DNA from: a virus
Length of the DNA: 29,068 bases
IMG/VR virus record: IMGVR_UViG_3300032334_001104
Span: 1-29,068 of that record
Direction: 5' to 3' (one strand)
Shown here: piece by piece, positions 6,895-15,854 of the stretch
Numbering within the stretch: the stretch's first letter is position 1
How the letters are laid out: each line of letters begins with the position of its first letter
Notes under the pieces: generated by a model
What the model was told of the DNA's origin: nothing
Databases searched by the model: none
What the model saw: the letters and a program-made list of their open reading frames with translations, nothing else
Translations under genes and position numbers: made by a program

Positions 6895-9032
6895 TATAAT
6901 AAATTATCACTTACATTATTAGAAGTAAATACACTACTTTCATCAATACCTCTTTTATACACATATTTCTGTGTTTGAAGCTTAGTATTTGCAATCTTTT
7001 CACCCACAAAAGATATTGTTGTCGCAGGAACAAATTGTTTAATTAAATTACTCCAATAGTCACCAATACTATCTAAATACTTTAATACGTGTATGTATCT
7101 AAAACCTGTTGTTCCTGTCGCATTTAAATATTCCTCATATACTTTATATAGTGTTGGGTATTGAGATATACCTTTTCTATTTCTTACATTTATAAGTCTA
7201 GAATAAGTTTCATCTAAGAAATGTTGTAACCCTTGTGGGGTTTGATTTAACCATTGACTAAACCAAGTATTACCTGATAAAGTATTATAATAATAGTTAT
7301 ACACATCGTTCTCAATAGGTTTACTTAACTTCAAGTTCAAATCAATAAACTTATTATTTAATATTAATCTTTCGTCATTTGTTTCATAGTTAGCATAACT
7401 TTCATCTACGAAATCAGCCCTTACAACATCTGTTACACCAGATACAAACCAAACTTTTTTATTGTCTATCTCTTGTGTTAATTCAAATCCATAATTTAAA
7501 CCAGGGAAACTTTCAAAGTATTGTTGGTAAGTCGGCATCTGATAATAAAAAGTATCACTATTATCTAATATAAATGGATACCCTTCAGTATCGACAGGTA
7601 TTGTTGTAGTATCAATTATTGTCCCTGTTTGTGCTTCAGTTATACTAATAACCGATTCTAATTCATCAATACTAATCTTACCATCAGCTAAATATACATA
7701 TTCATTAAACTCATATAAACTTTCAGGTGCTCCGATGTATTCTAATATAAACTCAATAGCCTTTCTTGTTCCTTTTGATTTGAAAAGGTAAGCTGAGTTT
7801 AAAAATAATCTCCTCCAAAATTCAATATCTAATTCATACGGAGTTTTATTCTTATTATTCGTTAAAACTTGTGGGGTATTAGTCCCAAATACATTCACTA
7901 ATAAATCATCTGAACTATAAATCGTATCTGCTTTCCAACCAATTGTTTCGGCTAAGTTTTTAATTAAATTATCAGCCGCATTATTTTTCTTATCATAAGT
8001 AACCGTGTTAGCAAAAGCCAATCCATCAATATATTTCTTGATTTCATCAAAACTCCTACCATACACTTGTAACATCTTTTGTATTTTTTGATCTGGAGTG
8101 TCAAAATCTATAATACTATCAGATATATAAAATCTAGCTATTAAATTAGATTTAATTTCATCTATTTCATTACCAATACCAACTAATGTTGTTATATATT
8201 GTTCTAAATAACTTATGTTAATATTTGGATTGTACCCATAAAAATATGTTTCCCAAGTTATTGATGTTGTATCCTCAACTAATGTATCGTCACTATATCT
8301 ACGATAATTAAAAGTTGCGGTATATAACGGAGTAGAATCCCTATTCAATAAAAATTGTTGTATTTCATCAAATTGATTAAAAGCATTTTCCCTTTCTAAA
8401 TAATTTGGTTTAATAAGAATATTTGCCGTTGATGATGAAAATATGTTACCATTTACATTTATAGTTAAGTAACTATCATCAGAAGTTAAACTAACCAATG
8501 GAGTTTCTTCATTCTTATAATCTAACACAAACTTATAATAATATTTAACAAGATTTCTTAAAGTCGTACCAGTAGCACTAGTTTCTAATAACCCATCACT
8601 AGTTAAAGTAATATTATATGGGTTATAAATATAGTTTATTGGTATTTGAAATTGTGTTAAGTTTGTCGCCGAATTATATGTTAAATTATATAGTGTCTGA
8701 TTATAATAAATACCAGCAGGGAAATCACTAATAATACCATTAACCGCAGCTCTTAATCTTTCAGCTAATGAACCATAATTAGCGTAGTTTGTTATATCAG
8801 AATAGTTAAAGTTTATGAATATGTTTAAATTGGTATTATATCCGTTTGTTTGATAGTTATATACCAAAGGATGCCCAGCCATCGGTAACATACCCTGCGA
8901 TGTTTGTAAATTAGTTGTGATAGTGAAATCACCAAAACTAAACAAAGGAGTTCCCTTAGTAGAAGCAAATTGTAACCCTACTAAAGAGTCGCCGAAAACT
9001 GATGATCCATTTCTAAATTGTTTAATTGCCAT
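6894..9032 (-). CDS. Baseplate wedge protein with P2 gpI-like tail domain
   Basis: 712 residues. The central region, about 270-450, is helical and contains ISYLEQYITTL, QKMLQVYGRSFDEIKKYI and the segment FWRRLFLNSAYLFKSKGTRK at 405-424, followed by AIEFILEYIGAPES. The 'R-L-L...L-KSKGT-KA-E-L---G' pattern is the hallmark of P2 gpI-like phage tail proteins (TIGR02242-type), which connect to the baseplate wedge next to gpJ. The flanking regions are beta-rich. Its genomic closeness to gp6-like and gp25-like genes fits a wedge protein, functionally analogous to T4 gp7/gp8/gp53. One-base TAATG overlaps join it to the genes on both sides. I am confident it is a baseplate/tail protein, less so of the precise T4 equivalent. 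Confidence 0.8.
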   Translation of the reverse strand: MAIKQFRNGSSVFGDSLVGLQFASTKGTPLFSFGDFTITTNLQTSQGMLPMAGHPLVYNYQTNGYNTNLNIFINFNYSDITNYANYGSLAERLRAAVNGIISDFPAGIYYNQTLYNLTYNSATNLTQFQIPINYIYNPYNITLTSDGLLETSATGTTLRNLVKYYYKFVLDYKNEETPLVSLTSDDSYLTINVNGNIFSSSTANILIKPNYLERENAFNQFDEIQQFLLNRDSTPLYTATFNYRRYSDDTLVEDTTSITWETYFYGYNPNINISYLEQYITTLVGIGNEIDEIKSNLIARFYISDSIIDFDTPDQKIQKMLQVYGRSFDEIKKYIDGLAFANTVTYDKKNNAADNLIKNLAETIGWKADTIYSSDDLLVNVFGTNTPQVLTNNKNKTPYELDIEFWRRLFLNSAYLFKSKGTRKAIEFILEYIGAPESLYEFNEYVYLADGKISIDELESVISITEAQTGTIIDTTTIPVDTEGYPFILDNSDTFYYQMPTYQQYFESFPGLNYGFELTQEIDNKKVWFVSGVTDVVRADFVDESYANYETNDERLILNNKFIDLNLKLSKPIENDVYNYYYNTLSGNTWFSQWLNQTPQGLQHFLDETYSRLINVRNRKGISQYPTLYKVYEEYLNATGTTGFRYIHVLKYLDSIGDYWSNLIKQFVPATTISFVGEKIANTKLQTQKYVYKRGIDESSVFTSNNVSDNLL

Positions 9033-9925
9033 TATCCTATAATATTAGCTCTACTATCATTAAAATCTATATTATCTCTTAATCTTCTTATTTCATAGTT
9101 AGAATCAGTAAGAGTTACCTTTTGTTCGTATAAATCATATTGTTTATATATATTACCATCAAAATCATATACAGTATAAACACCATCATCCACATTTTTA
9201 ACTTGCTCACCATATAACATATAAGCCAATGTTTCAACATCATACTCCACTAAATCCAATTCAATATTCACAGGATTAAAGAATGAATTAGTTAATTTAA
9301 CCGTTTGATTTGGTTGTCCAATAAAAGGAATAGCATTTGGTCTTACACTTGGAGCCGCTGTTGGTGTTAAAGTACAAAATAATAAATTACCTGTATCACT
9401 ATATCTATATCTAATAGATTTCTGACTACTATCTGTTAAGTTTTGACTAATAGGTTCACATAAAAATGAAGATGTGATTACTTTGAAATAATTTTGTAAT
9501 AAACTACCATCAGAATTCACATATTCCACTTTATAACCAACTAATCCACCGTTAATAAACTTGTTTGTATATTCAGCTGGTGCTTGGGTTACATCGAACA
9601 CCAAACCTTTAACGTCAGGTGATGAACTTAATACACCACAATCTAATATTTTAGTTCTAATTTCAGCCGGTCTAATGTATAGATTATATATACCTTTTTG
9701 ATTGAATGTTGCCGATGGTAATGTAAGGTTATACATACCACCTAATATCTCATTAGTGTTACCACCTGTATCACTAGTGTTATAGATTGGCGCTATTATT
9801 TCCGCAGCACTTAACTTAGTGATTGTAGGCGCTCCAACAAAATCCCTTGTTGGGATGTATATTGAAAACACTTCCATATCAGAAGGTGATGCGTTTGCTG
9901 GTTTTTTAGTTCCGAATGTACTCAT
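9032..9925 (-). CDS. Tail/baseplate structural protein, family unrecognised
   Basis: 297 residues, beta-rich, no signal peptide or membrane segment. The N-terminus (GTKKPANASPSDMEVFSIYI) and segments such as GMYNLTLPSA, GIYNLYIRPAEI and SIRYRYSDTGNLLFCT suggest stacked beta domains; the C-terminus is more charged (DGNIYKQYDLYEQKVTLTDS, then EIRRLRDNIDFND). It sits directly before the gpI-like protein, with a one-base TAATG overlap, and after a PKD-containing protein, inside the tail gene run, so a baseplate subunit or fibre-attachment role is the likely inference. TATTTATA occurs 4 nt before the ATG, as for the 870-aa protein. No recognised family. Confidence 0.75.
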   Translation of the reverse strand: MSTFGTKKPANASPSDMEVFSIYIPTRDFVGAPTITKLSAAEIIAPIYNTSDTGGNTNEILGGMYNLTLPSATFNQKGIYNLYIRPAEIRTKILDCGVLSSSPDVKGLVFDVTQAPAEYTNKFINGGLVGYKVEYVNSDGSLLQNYFKVITSSFLCEPISQNLTDSSQKSIRYRYSDTGNLLFCTLTPTAAPSVRPNAIPFIGQPNQTVKLTNSFFNPVNIELDLVEYDVETLAYMLYGEQVKNVDDGVYTVYDFDGNIYKQYDLYEQKVTLTDSNYEIRRLRDNIDFNDSRANIIG

Positions 9926-9946
9926 ATCTTATAAATATATATTTTA

Positions 9947-11128
9947 TTATTTTTCTTGTTCTTTTATTACTTTAAAAAAGTTATTATCGTAATCCGTTAA
10001 ATCATTAACCGTATTTACATCACAAAACCTCATCACTGGTTCAAATACATTTGTATTACCCCTAAGTATAAATGCGTAATTATTTATTTTAGGTTCTTCA
10101 ATAATACCAACCAATATATCTCTTTTAGTTATACCACTAAAACTTAAATCGTTTCTACCCATACCATTTGGCGTGTATTGATAATATGTTGTTACACCTG
10201 TGGTTGCAGAATACTCATAAAAATACAAATTAGTATTACCTGATTGTTTAATGATATATAATGTAGAACCATTAGTTAATCCCGATTTACTTATTACTTC
10301 TTTACCTGCTGATATTGAACCAACATTTACAGTTTTTCCTGTGCCGTAATTGATAAACTCAAATAAGGTACTCTCAGTTAAACCTTGTGTTGTTGTTCCT
10401 GTTACCTGACAAGTATAATAATCAACCGTATTAGGTAAAGATGAAGTTGTTAAACCTGTATAAGTACTACTAACCGTGTATGATGTATTAAATAAAGTTG
10501 TTTTATATATATTTGAGCTACTAATTCCAGATATATATAAATCATACCTAACACCAGGATATGTCCAAACTAAACTAACATCTCCTGTGATTGATGGTCT
10601 ATAAAAATCTAATATTTGATTACGTTTTAAGAAATTATTATTACCATCAAAAGCATCCAAATAAAAATTAAAATATTGACTACTAAACGTAGATCCAACT
10701 ATATTTGTTGCAGTTAGGTAATTTCCAATATGAACAGTTTGACAAGTTTTCACATACCCAGCACTATTAGTTGCCGTTAAACATACTGTATAGGCTGTAG
10801 GAACGCTTGAGTATAATATTGGTGGATTTGTTGTATTTGCCGTTACCCCATTTTGTATTTCCCAATAGTAAGAATAACTTGGTGCTGTTGATGTGTTTAC
10901 AATACTTACAGCAGTATCACCACTTGGATACGCAACAAAGTTCACATCACTTAATAATTGTTTTATATCCCAAGCAACGTTATCATACACACCAATTTCT
11001 CTTGTATCTACATCTAACATAAATGGTATTTGAATGATACCATTAGTAATATTTAATGTATTACCTTTAACCGGTAATTGTAAACTACTTAATTGATTTG
11101 TCCCTATTTTTATTTCAATTTTTTCCAT
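9947..11128 (-). CDS. Tail protein with PKD-like and Fn3-like domains
   Basis: 393 residues. The first 55 residues (KIGTNQLSSLQLPVKG, IIQIPFMLDVDTREI) form an N-terminal beta segment shared in style with the next upstream gene and probably used for attachment. Residues about 60-135 match a PKD domain: YYWEIQNG followed by YTVCLTATNSAGYVKTCQTV, with two Cys that could form a disulfide. Residues about 150-240 carry the Fn3-like module (FYLDAFDGNNNFLKR, SLVWTYPGVRYDLYISG, SSLPN) also present in the 216-aa and 870-aa proteins. The C-terminal third is another beta region. Such modules usually bind surfaces or carbohydrates; a short fibre or tail-tip decoration is likely. It overlaps the preceding gene by one base. 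Confidence 0.8.
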   Translation of the reverse strand: MEKIEIKIGTNQLSSLQLPVKGNTLNITNGIIQIPFMLDVDTREIGVYDNVAWDIKQLLSDVNFVAYPSGDTAVSIVNTSTAPSYSYYWEIQNGVTANTTNPPILYSSVPTAYTVCLTATNSAGYVKTCQTVHIGNYLTATNIVGSTFSSQYFNFYLDAFDGNNNFLKRNQILDFYRPSITGDVSLVWTYPGVRYDLYISGISSSNIYKTTLFNTSYTVSSTYTGLTTSSLPNTVDYYTCQVTGTTTQGLTESTLFEFINYGTGKTVNVGSISAGKEVISKSGLTNGSTLYIIKQSGNTNLYFYEYSATTGVTTYYQYTPNGMGRNDLSFSGITKRDILVGIIEEPKINNYAFILRGNTNVFEPVMRFCDVNTVNDLTDYDNNFFKVIKEQEK

Positions 11129-12276
11129 TATCCTGTTGTTGGTCGTGGTAAATTATTAGAAGGTACACCAGGTACTCTTACATCCGATATAACTTTTTCA
11201 TACATTGTAATTATTGTCCCACCTGTTAAATTAAATGGATTTATATCAAAACTTTCTGTCGCTGGATTATATAACCTTACATTATATGTTTTTGTAGATG
11301 AGCTTAGGTTTAATTTAATATAAGTGTAATCATCTGTAAATTGTGACCTATAAAAAATTGTCCCATTATTACTTGGGTTTATTATATCATTCGCAGTTCG
11401 ACCAGATCTAGTTACCATTTGAATTGATTTACCTGTTTTTGGGTTATAAAAAGCAACTTGTAAATACAATTCAGTTATATCAGTACTTTTAGGTAAATAA
11501 ATATTATTACCCAAAGTTTTATTATACCTATCCAAATTTAATATAGGTTTTTTAATTGAGTCGTATGTCACTCCTTTTGGAGGGTTATAAAAATTAGCAA
11601 AATTAGGGAATATACTTAATACAGATGAATAATTTATTGCATTATATCCGGCTAAATTAAAATTAGTTTGACCTGTTTCACCTGTAAATATCAATTTATT
11701 ATAATAAAATGGGTCATCACCAGATGTAGTTGATTTAGCTCCTATTAATATTTTATCAACTTGTTTTCTATTTGAAATAGTGTTACTATTAAAATATGTA
11801 AATATAAATTGAGCGCTTGATAACGCTTGATTACTAATAGTTGTAACATCTACCTCTCTTACGTTTTTTATATTACCACCACCTAAATCAATTTGCCATT
11901 GATTTGTATCACCAACAGATACCCCTATTACTTGATTTTCGGTAGGTTGTAAATTATTATTATCTCTTAATGTGTTAGCGTAAGAGTTTATAAAATACCC
12001 ACTATCATTTGTAAATACAGTTTGTTTATTGTAAGGATAAAAAGGACTACTATTTTCACCACCTGTATCATCCCCACAACAAAAGAAGTTGAATTGATAT
12101 GATAAATTATCACCTTCGTATTGGTATAAATCCACTTCAAAGTCCACAATTGGGTTTATGTTTCCAGAACCCTCAGTATTCACCCAATCTTTAATTAAAT
12201 CTTCCTTATCGTCAGTAAAGTTTAATGTAAATGGTATGTTTAATGTTTTTGTTTGATTAGTATTTCTTATTTCCAT
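11128..12276 (-). CDS. Tail/baseplate structural protein, family unrecognised
   Basis: 382 residues with no known domain that I can name. The N-terminus (RNTNQTKTLNIPFTLNFTDD) resembles in style that of the 393-aa protein encoded next, suggesting a common way of attaching to the baseplate. A CC pair (FNFFCCGDDTGG) near residue 65 stands in an acidic context and might bind metal or form a vicinal disulfide. The remainder is beta-rich with Asn/Thr/Ser/Tyr bias. The gene begins 1 nt after the stop of the 1191-aa gene and ends in a one-base overlap with the next. Fibre or wedge component is inferred from context only. Confidence 0.75.
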   Translation of the reverse strand: MEIRNTNQTKTLNIPFTLNFTDDKEDLIKDWVNTEGSGNINPIVDFEVDLYQYEGDNLSYQFNFFCCGDDTGGENSSPFYPYNKQTVFTNDSGYFINSYANTLRDNNNLQPTENQVIGVSVGDTNQWQIDLGGGNIKNVREVDVTTISNQALSSAQFIFTYFNSNTISNRKQVDKILIGAKSTTSGDDPFYYNKLIFTGETGQTNFNLAGYNAINYSSVLSIFPNFANFYNPPKGVTYDSIKKPILNLDRYNKTLGNNIYLPKSTDITELYLQVAFYNPKTGKSIQMVTRSGRTANDIINPSNNGTIFYRSQFTDDYTYIKLNLSSSTKTYNVRLYNPATESFDINPFNLTGGTIITMYEKVISDVRVPGVPSNNLPRPTTG

Positions 12277-12277
12277 T

Positions 12278-15200
12278 TTAACAAATATCTATGTCATTTA
12301 TTGTTTGTAAAGTACCTAAACCATTACCATAATTATAATTATTATTATGACTTAAACTTCTTCTATTACCTGTAATTGGATTCCAATACTTACTTCTAAA
12401 TGGTAATATAAAATCATTATATACATAGTGTCTACCATTCAAAAATGGAAAATTAGTCCCATTTCCAGATTCATCAATATCACCATTAGGTATTAATTCT
12501 CTCCATTGCCATACATTGATTTTATCATTAAATACCGCCCAACTTTTCTTATCCTCAACATTATTACTACCATATATTGTATTTGTAAAATATTTCAATA
12601 TTACAGGATATAATAAATCTGTTTTAGCATATGTTGATGTTGTAGCTGAAAATGTTGTTGATCCGGTATATCCATATAAATCTTTTAATTTAAATAGATA
12701 ATTTGGCATTTGTAATGTGTATGTACTTAATTCTCTTTCATTATATTCAATAATATCACCATAAATTGAGTCCCCAATATTAATAGAATCGGGAATACTT
12801 ATTTTTGTTTCATAATCACCTAAATAATAAACCACAAAATGTTCAAACATTAAGTCACTAATTTTTACGTTATATGAATCACCGTAATACTGTAATGTAT
12901 ATACGTTAGTATATCCTGTTGTTGGTAAATTACTATAAGTCGTGTTATCAATTATCGCGTATAATCCACCTAATTCATAACCTAAAATAGTGGCACTAGT
13001 TAGTGTATCTGTCGATCCGGTGGCGAAATAAATAATTTCACCAATAGGAAAATCGCTTAATTGATTGTTTATATAAATTATAGATTTACCAGGGTATAAA
13101 GTACTACCCGCAATTTGTGATGAACCATAATCAGTTAAAGTTGGTTTAACACCTAATAATGACAATGTATTACCTGATGTTTCACTAATAGGTTTTTTCA
13201 AATATTCACTAAATAATGAAAAATATCTACGTGAATTATAGTTAAAATCATCCCCTTTTCTATACACTATTGATTGGGTTAGACCTGTCATATTCTCATA
13301 TGATGGGTAAGTATCCATAAACTCAATATAAGTACCTAACCCAAGTTCATTATCGGTATCAAATACAAATGTATCATCACTTAAATAAGTCCCATCCGGA
13401 GTAACACTACCATTTCTATATGTGTTTGTTAAACCTGAAGCCATTAAACCTAAACCATATATACTAGTGTTATGATATGATGAACCACTAATAAAAAAAT
13501 TAGTATTATTAGTTAATAATTCTCTACTTATAAAACCATTCCTAGCACCATAATATTCATCATAAAACTTATTTTTAAGTTTAGTTATTTTTTGAGTTGT
13601 GTTTGATAATATATTTTTCTTTTTAAAGAAATATGATATACTAGTTGTAGGAAAACCATTTTCATCATATAACCCACTAATATCAACTTCACTTTTATTA
13701 GTTAAATAAAAATTATTATTTCCAAAACCATTTTTAGATAAAGGTGTTGTTAATGTATAGTTATCACTACTTTCAATTACTTTATATTTCCTCACATAAT
13801 ATTTAGATAAACTACCACTATCTGTTGGGGTTAAAAACCTTCTAAATTGAAGGTAAGAACCAGTAAATCCTGTTAATTTTATTGTAAATAACTTATCACT
13901 TATACCATTATTTTTAGACCCAATACTCACAACAGGAAATACACCTAAATCATTTTTTGTTGCCCCTGATATTTGTTTTACCTGAACATAATCACCAACA
14001 CTAAGATTATGACTAAAATAAGAATTAAATACAGTATTTGTAGATGAACTTATTTCAAATAAAGTTAAACCTGGATTATATTTAGCGGGTATCCCATCAA
14101 CTATTGTAAATGTATTTGTTAATCCACTTTCAATGATATATAGATTTATTGTATCATCTTTATCATTTGAATACATCGAATATAAGTCCCAATTTTCAGT
14201 ATTATTATTTAAATATTCCAAATATTGTTTTGCCGGAACAACAGAATCATAATAATCGTCATACGATAATAACTTTTGTGTTCTATACTGATACGGTTCT
14301 CTTTCAACTAATTTATAATTAATTAACCCTTTAAAAGTATATGGATTTGTTGAACCCGTTATTACGGTGGTTGGTTGATCAAACGTATATAGATCCGTAC
14401 CCAATGTATTAGACCAACCATAATAATCCCTATAACTCACATTAGGTATTGTACTAGCACTTAATTCATATGAATCGGGCCATATATTTAACCAACAGTA
14501 TTGTTGATAAGCCTTTATTGTTAATGTGTCACCACTAGCCATTGATTGAGGTAAACCCATAAACCCAGCAACTGAATCATACGCATAACTTGTTTTTAAT
14601 AATCCAGTACCACCTTTTTTAGCTGTAACAAAAAATGAGTATGTTTGATACTTAGGTATTTTAACATTCATATTACCTCTAAATGTATATAAATTAGTCC
14701 TTATAACATTAGAATTAGTGAAATCCACTTCAGTTGTTCCTGTTACAAATCTTCCGATATTTATCCATCCCGTTGAAGCACTAACCAATATCGGACTTCC
14801 AGCCGCATTCGTATATCCATTTATTGAGTATGAACCATCTTTTTTAATGTCGGTTGGTAAATACCAATAATCTAATAATTCAGCTGTTTGTTCGGATGAT
14901 ATAGTAGTTAATGGTGAAATATTTGTAATAATAATATCATCATACGGCGCACTTAAACTAAAAATAGCCGATTTAGTTTTATAATATATAGCTTTATTAA
15001 TATCATCTTCTAGTACATTTGTATTTGTAACCACTTTTACTGGGTCATATAATAAATCAATATTACTTAAATATTTATCAAACGAACTTATACCTTGAGC
15101 TATCGAATAAAACTTGTTTGTTGTATTGTTTGTTGGTTTATAGCTCAAATATGAACCATTACCACTATTTTCCACTATTTGAACTGTAACACTACTACTA

Positions 15201-15853
15201 GTAGTTAATGTAACACCACTACTTAAAATATTAACAAAATTAGGTTCAATCGCACCTGATTTAATAAAACTATTTAGTATTTGTTTTTCATATATAACAT
15301 CAGTCCCATTTTTAATATTAATTTTAAGATTAAAAAGGTGTCCAACCGCATCAGTATTTTGTAAATACATACCTAAATCCAAACCAAAAGCATAAACCCC
15401 ATTCTCAGGTGGCGTAAAACTATAAGTTGAGGTATTAAACCCCGCTGGGTTTGAATCCTTAACTATTCTATTAAAAGGTATTGTACGTGCAACACTTAAA
15501 TCAGTATATGTGGTTATACCTGTGATACCAGCAATAAAATTTCTTGGATCGTTTGGGTTATTTGTTGGTTGTTTATTGATATTATAATTTGTATTATAAT
15601 TCTTAAAATAGTTATTAATAAATGGACTATTTAACGCATTACTATAATACATACCATTAATTTTAAGATATGTTCTATATAAATCAGAATCATGTCTTTC
15701 AGATACAAATTGTTCCCCTGAACTAATTGTATAGTTATATAAACCTTCTACCGAATTTTTCGAATCGTTTTCAAGGTTTAATTTAATTTGGATATCTTTA
15801 TCAGGACTTCCAATATATTTTTTATTAGGTAATAATATTTTGTTATTTTCCAT
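12278..15853 (-). CDS. Giant tail/adhesin protein (1191 aa) with C1q-like jelly-roll region
   Basis: The largest protein in the window. Residues about 1-65 form an N-terminal segment (PNKKYIGSPDKDIQIKLNLE) that may anchor it to the tail. Residues about 120-245 look like a C1q/TNF-type jelly roll: ARTIPFNRI, then FNTSTYSFTPPENGVYAFGL and GHLFNLKINIKNG. Another beta-sandwich-like stretch (KIPKYQTYSFFVTAKKG ... GDTLTIKAYQQY) follows around residues 390-460. The rest is a succession of beta-rich, Tyr/Asn/Ser/Thr/Gly-rich segments without enzyme motifs. No signal peptide. The C-terminal region (NGRHYVYNDFILPFRSKYWN) is conserved-looking. It lies between the 902-aa and 382-aa genes with 1-nt gaps. 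Host-binding fibre or large baseplate plate protein is inferred. Confidence 0.8.
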   Translation of the reverse strand: MENNKILLPNKKYIGSPDKDIQIKLNLENDSKNSVEGLYNYTISSGEQFVSERHDSDLYRTYLKINGMYYSNALNSPFINNYFKNYNTNYNINKQPTNNPNDPRNFIAGITGITTYTDLSVARTIPFNRIVKDSNPAGFNTSTYSFTPPENGVYAFGLDLGMYLQNTDAVGHLFNLKINIKNGTDVIYEKQILNSFIKSGAIEPNFVNILSSGVTLTTSSSVTVQIVENSGNGSYLSYKPTNNTTNKFYSIAQGISSFDKYLSNIDLLYDPVKVVTNTNVLEDDINKAIYYKTKSAIFSLSAPYDDIIITNISPLTTISSEQTAELLDYWYLPTDIKKDGSYSINGYTNAAGSPILVSASTGWINIGRFVTGTTEVDFTNSNVIRTNLYTFRGNMNVKIPKYQTYSFFVTAKKGGTGLLKTSYAYDSVAGFMGLPQSMASGDTLTIKAYQQYCWLNIWPDSYELSASTIPNVSYRDYYGWSNTLGTDLYTFDQPTTVITGSTNPYTFKGLINYKLVEREPYQYRTQKLLSYDDYYDSVVPAKQYLEYLNNNTENWDLYSMYSNDKDDTINLYIIESGLTNTFTIVDGIPAKYNPGLTLFEISSSTNTVFNSYFSHNLSVGDYVQVKQISGATKNDLGVFPVVSIGSKNNGISDKLFTIKLTGFTGSYLQFRRFLTPTDSGSLSKYYVRKYKVIESSDNYTLTTPLSKNGFGNNNFYLTNKSEVDISGLYDENGFPTTSISYFFKKKNILSNTTQKITKLKNKFYDEYYGARNGFISRELLTNNTNFFISGSSYHNTSIYGLGLMASGLTNTYRNGSVTPDGTYLSDDTFVFDTDNELGLGTYIEFMDTYPSYENMTGLTQSIVYRKGDDFNYNSRRYFSLFSEYLKKPISETSGNTLSLLGVKPTLTDYGSSQIAGSTLYPGKSIIYINNQLSDFPIGEIIYFATGSTDTLTSATILGYELGGLYAIIDNTTYSNLPTTGYTNVYTLQYYGDSYNVKISDLMFEHFVVYYLGDYETKISIPDSINIGDSIYGDIIEYNERELSTYTLQMPNYLFKLKDLYGYTGSTTFSATTSTYAKTDLLYPVILKYFTNTIYGSNNVEDKKSWAVFNDKINVWQWRELIPNGDIDESGNGTNFPFLNGRHYVYNDFILPFRSKYWNPITGNRRSLSHNNNYNYGNGLGTLQTINDIDIC

Positions 15854-15854
15854 T

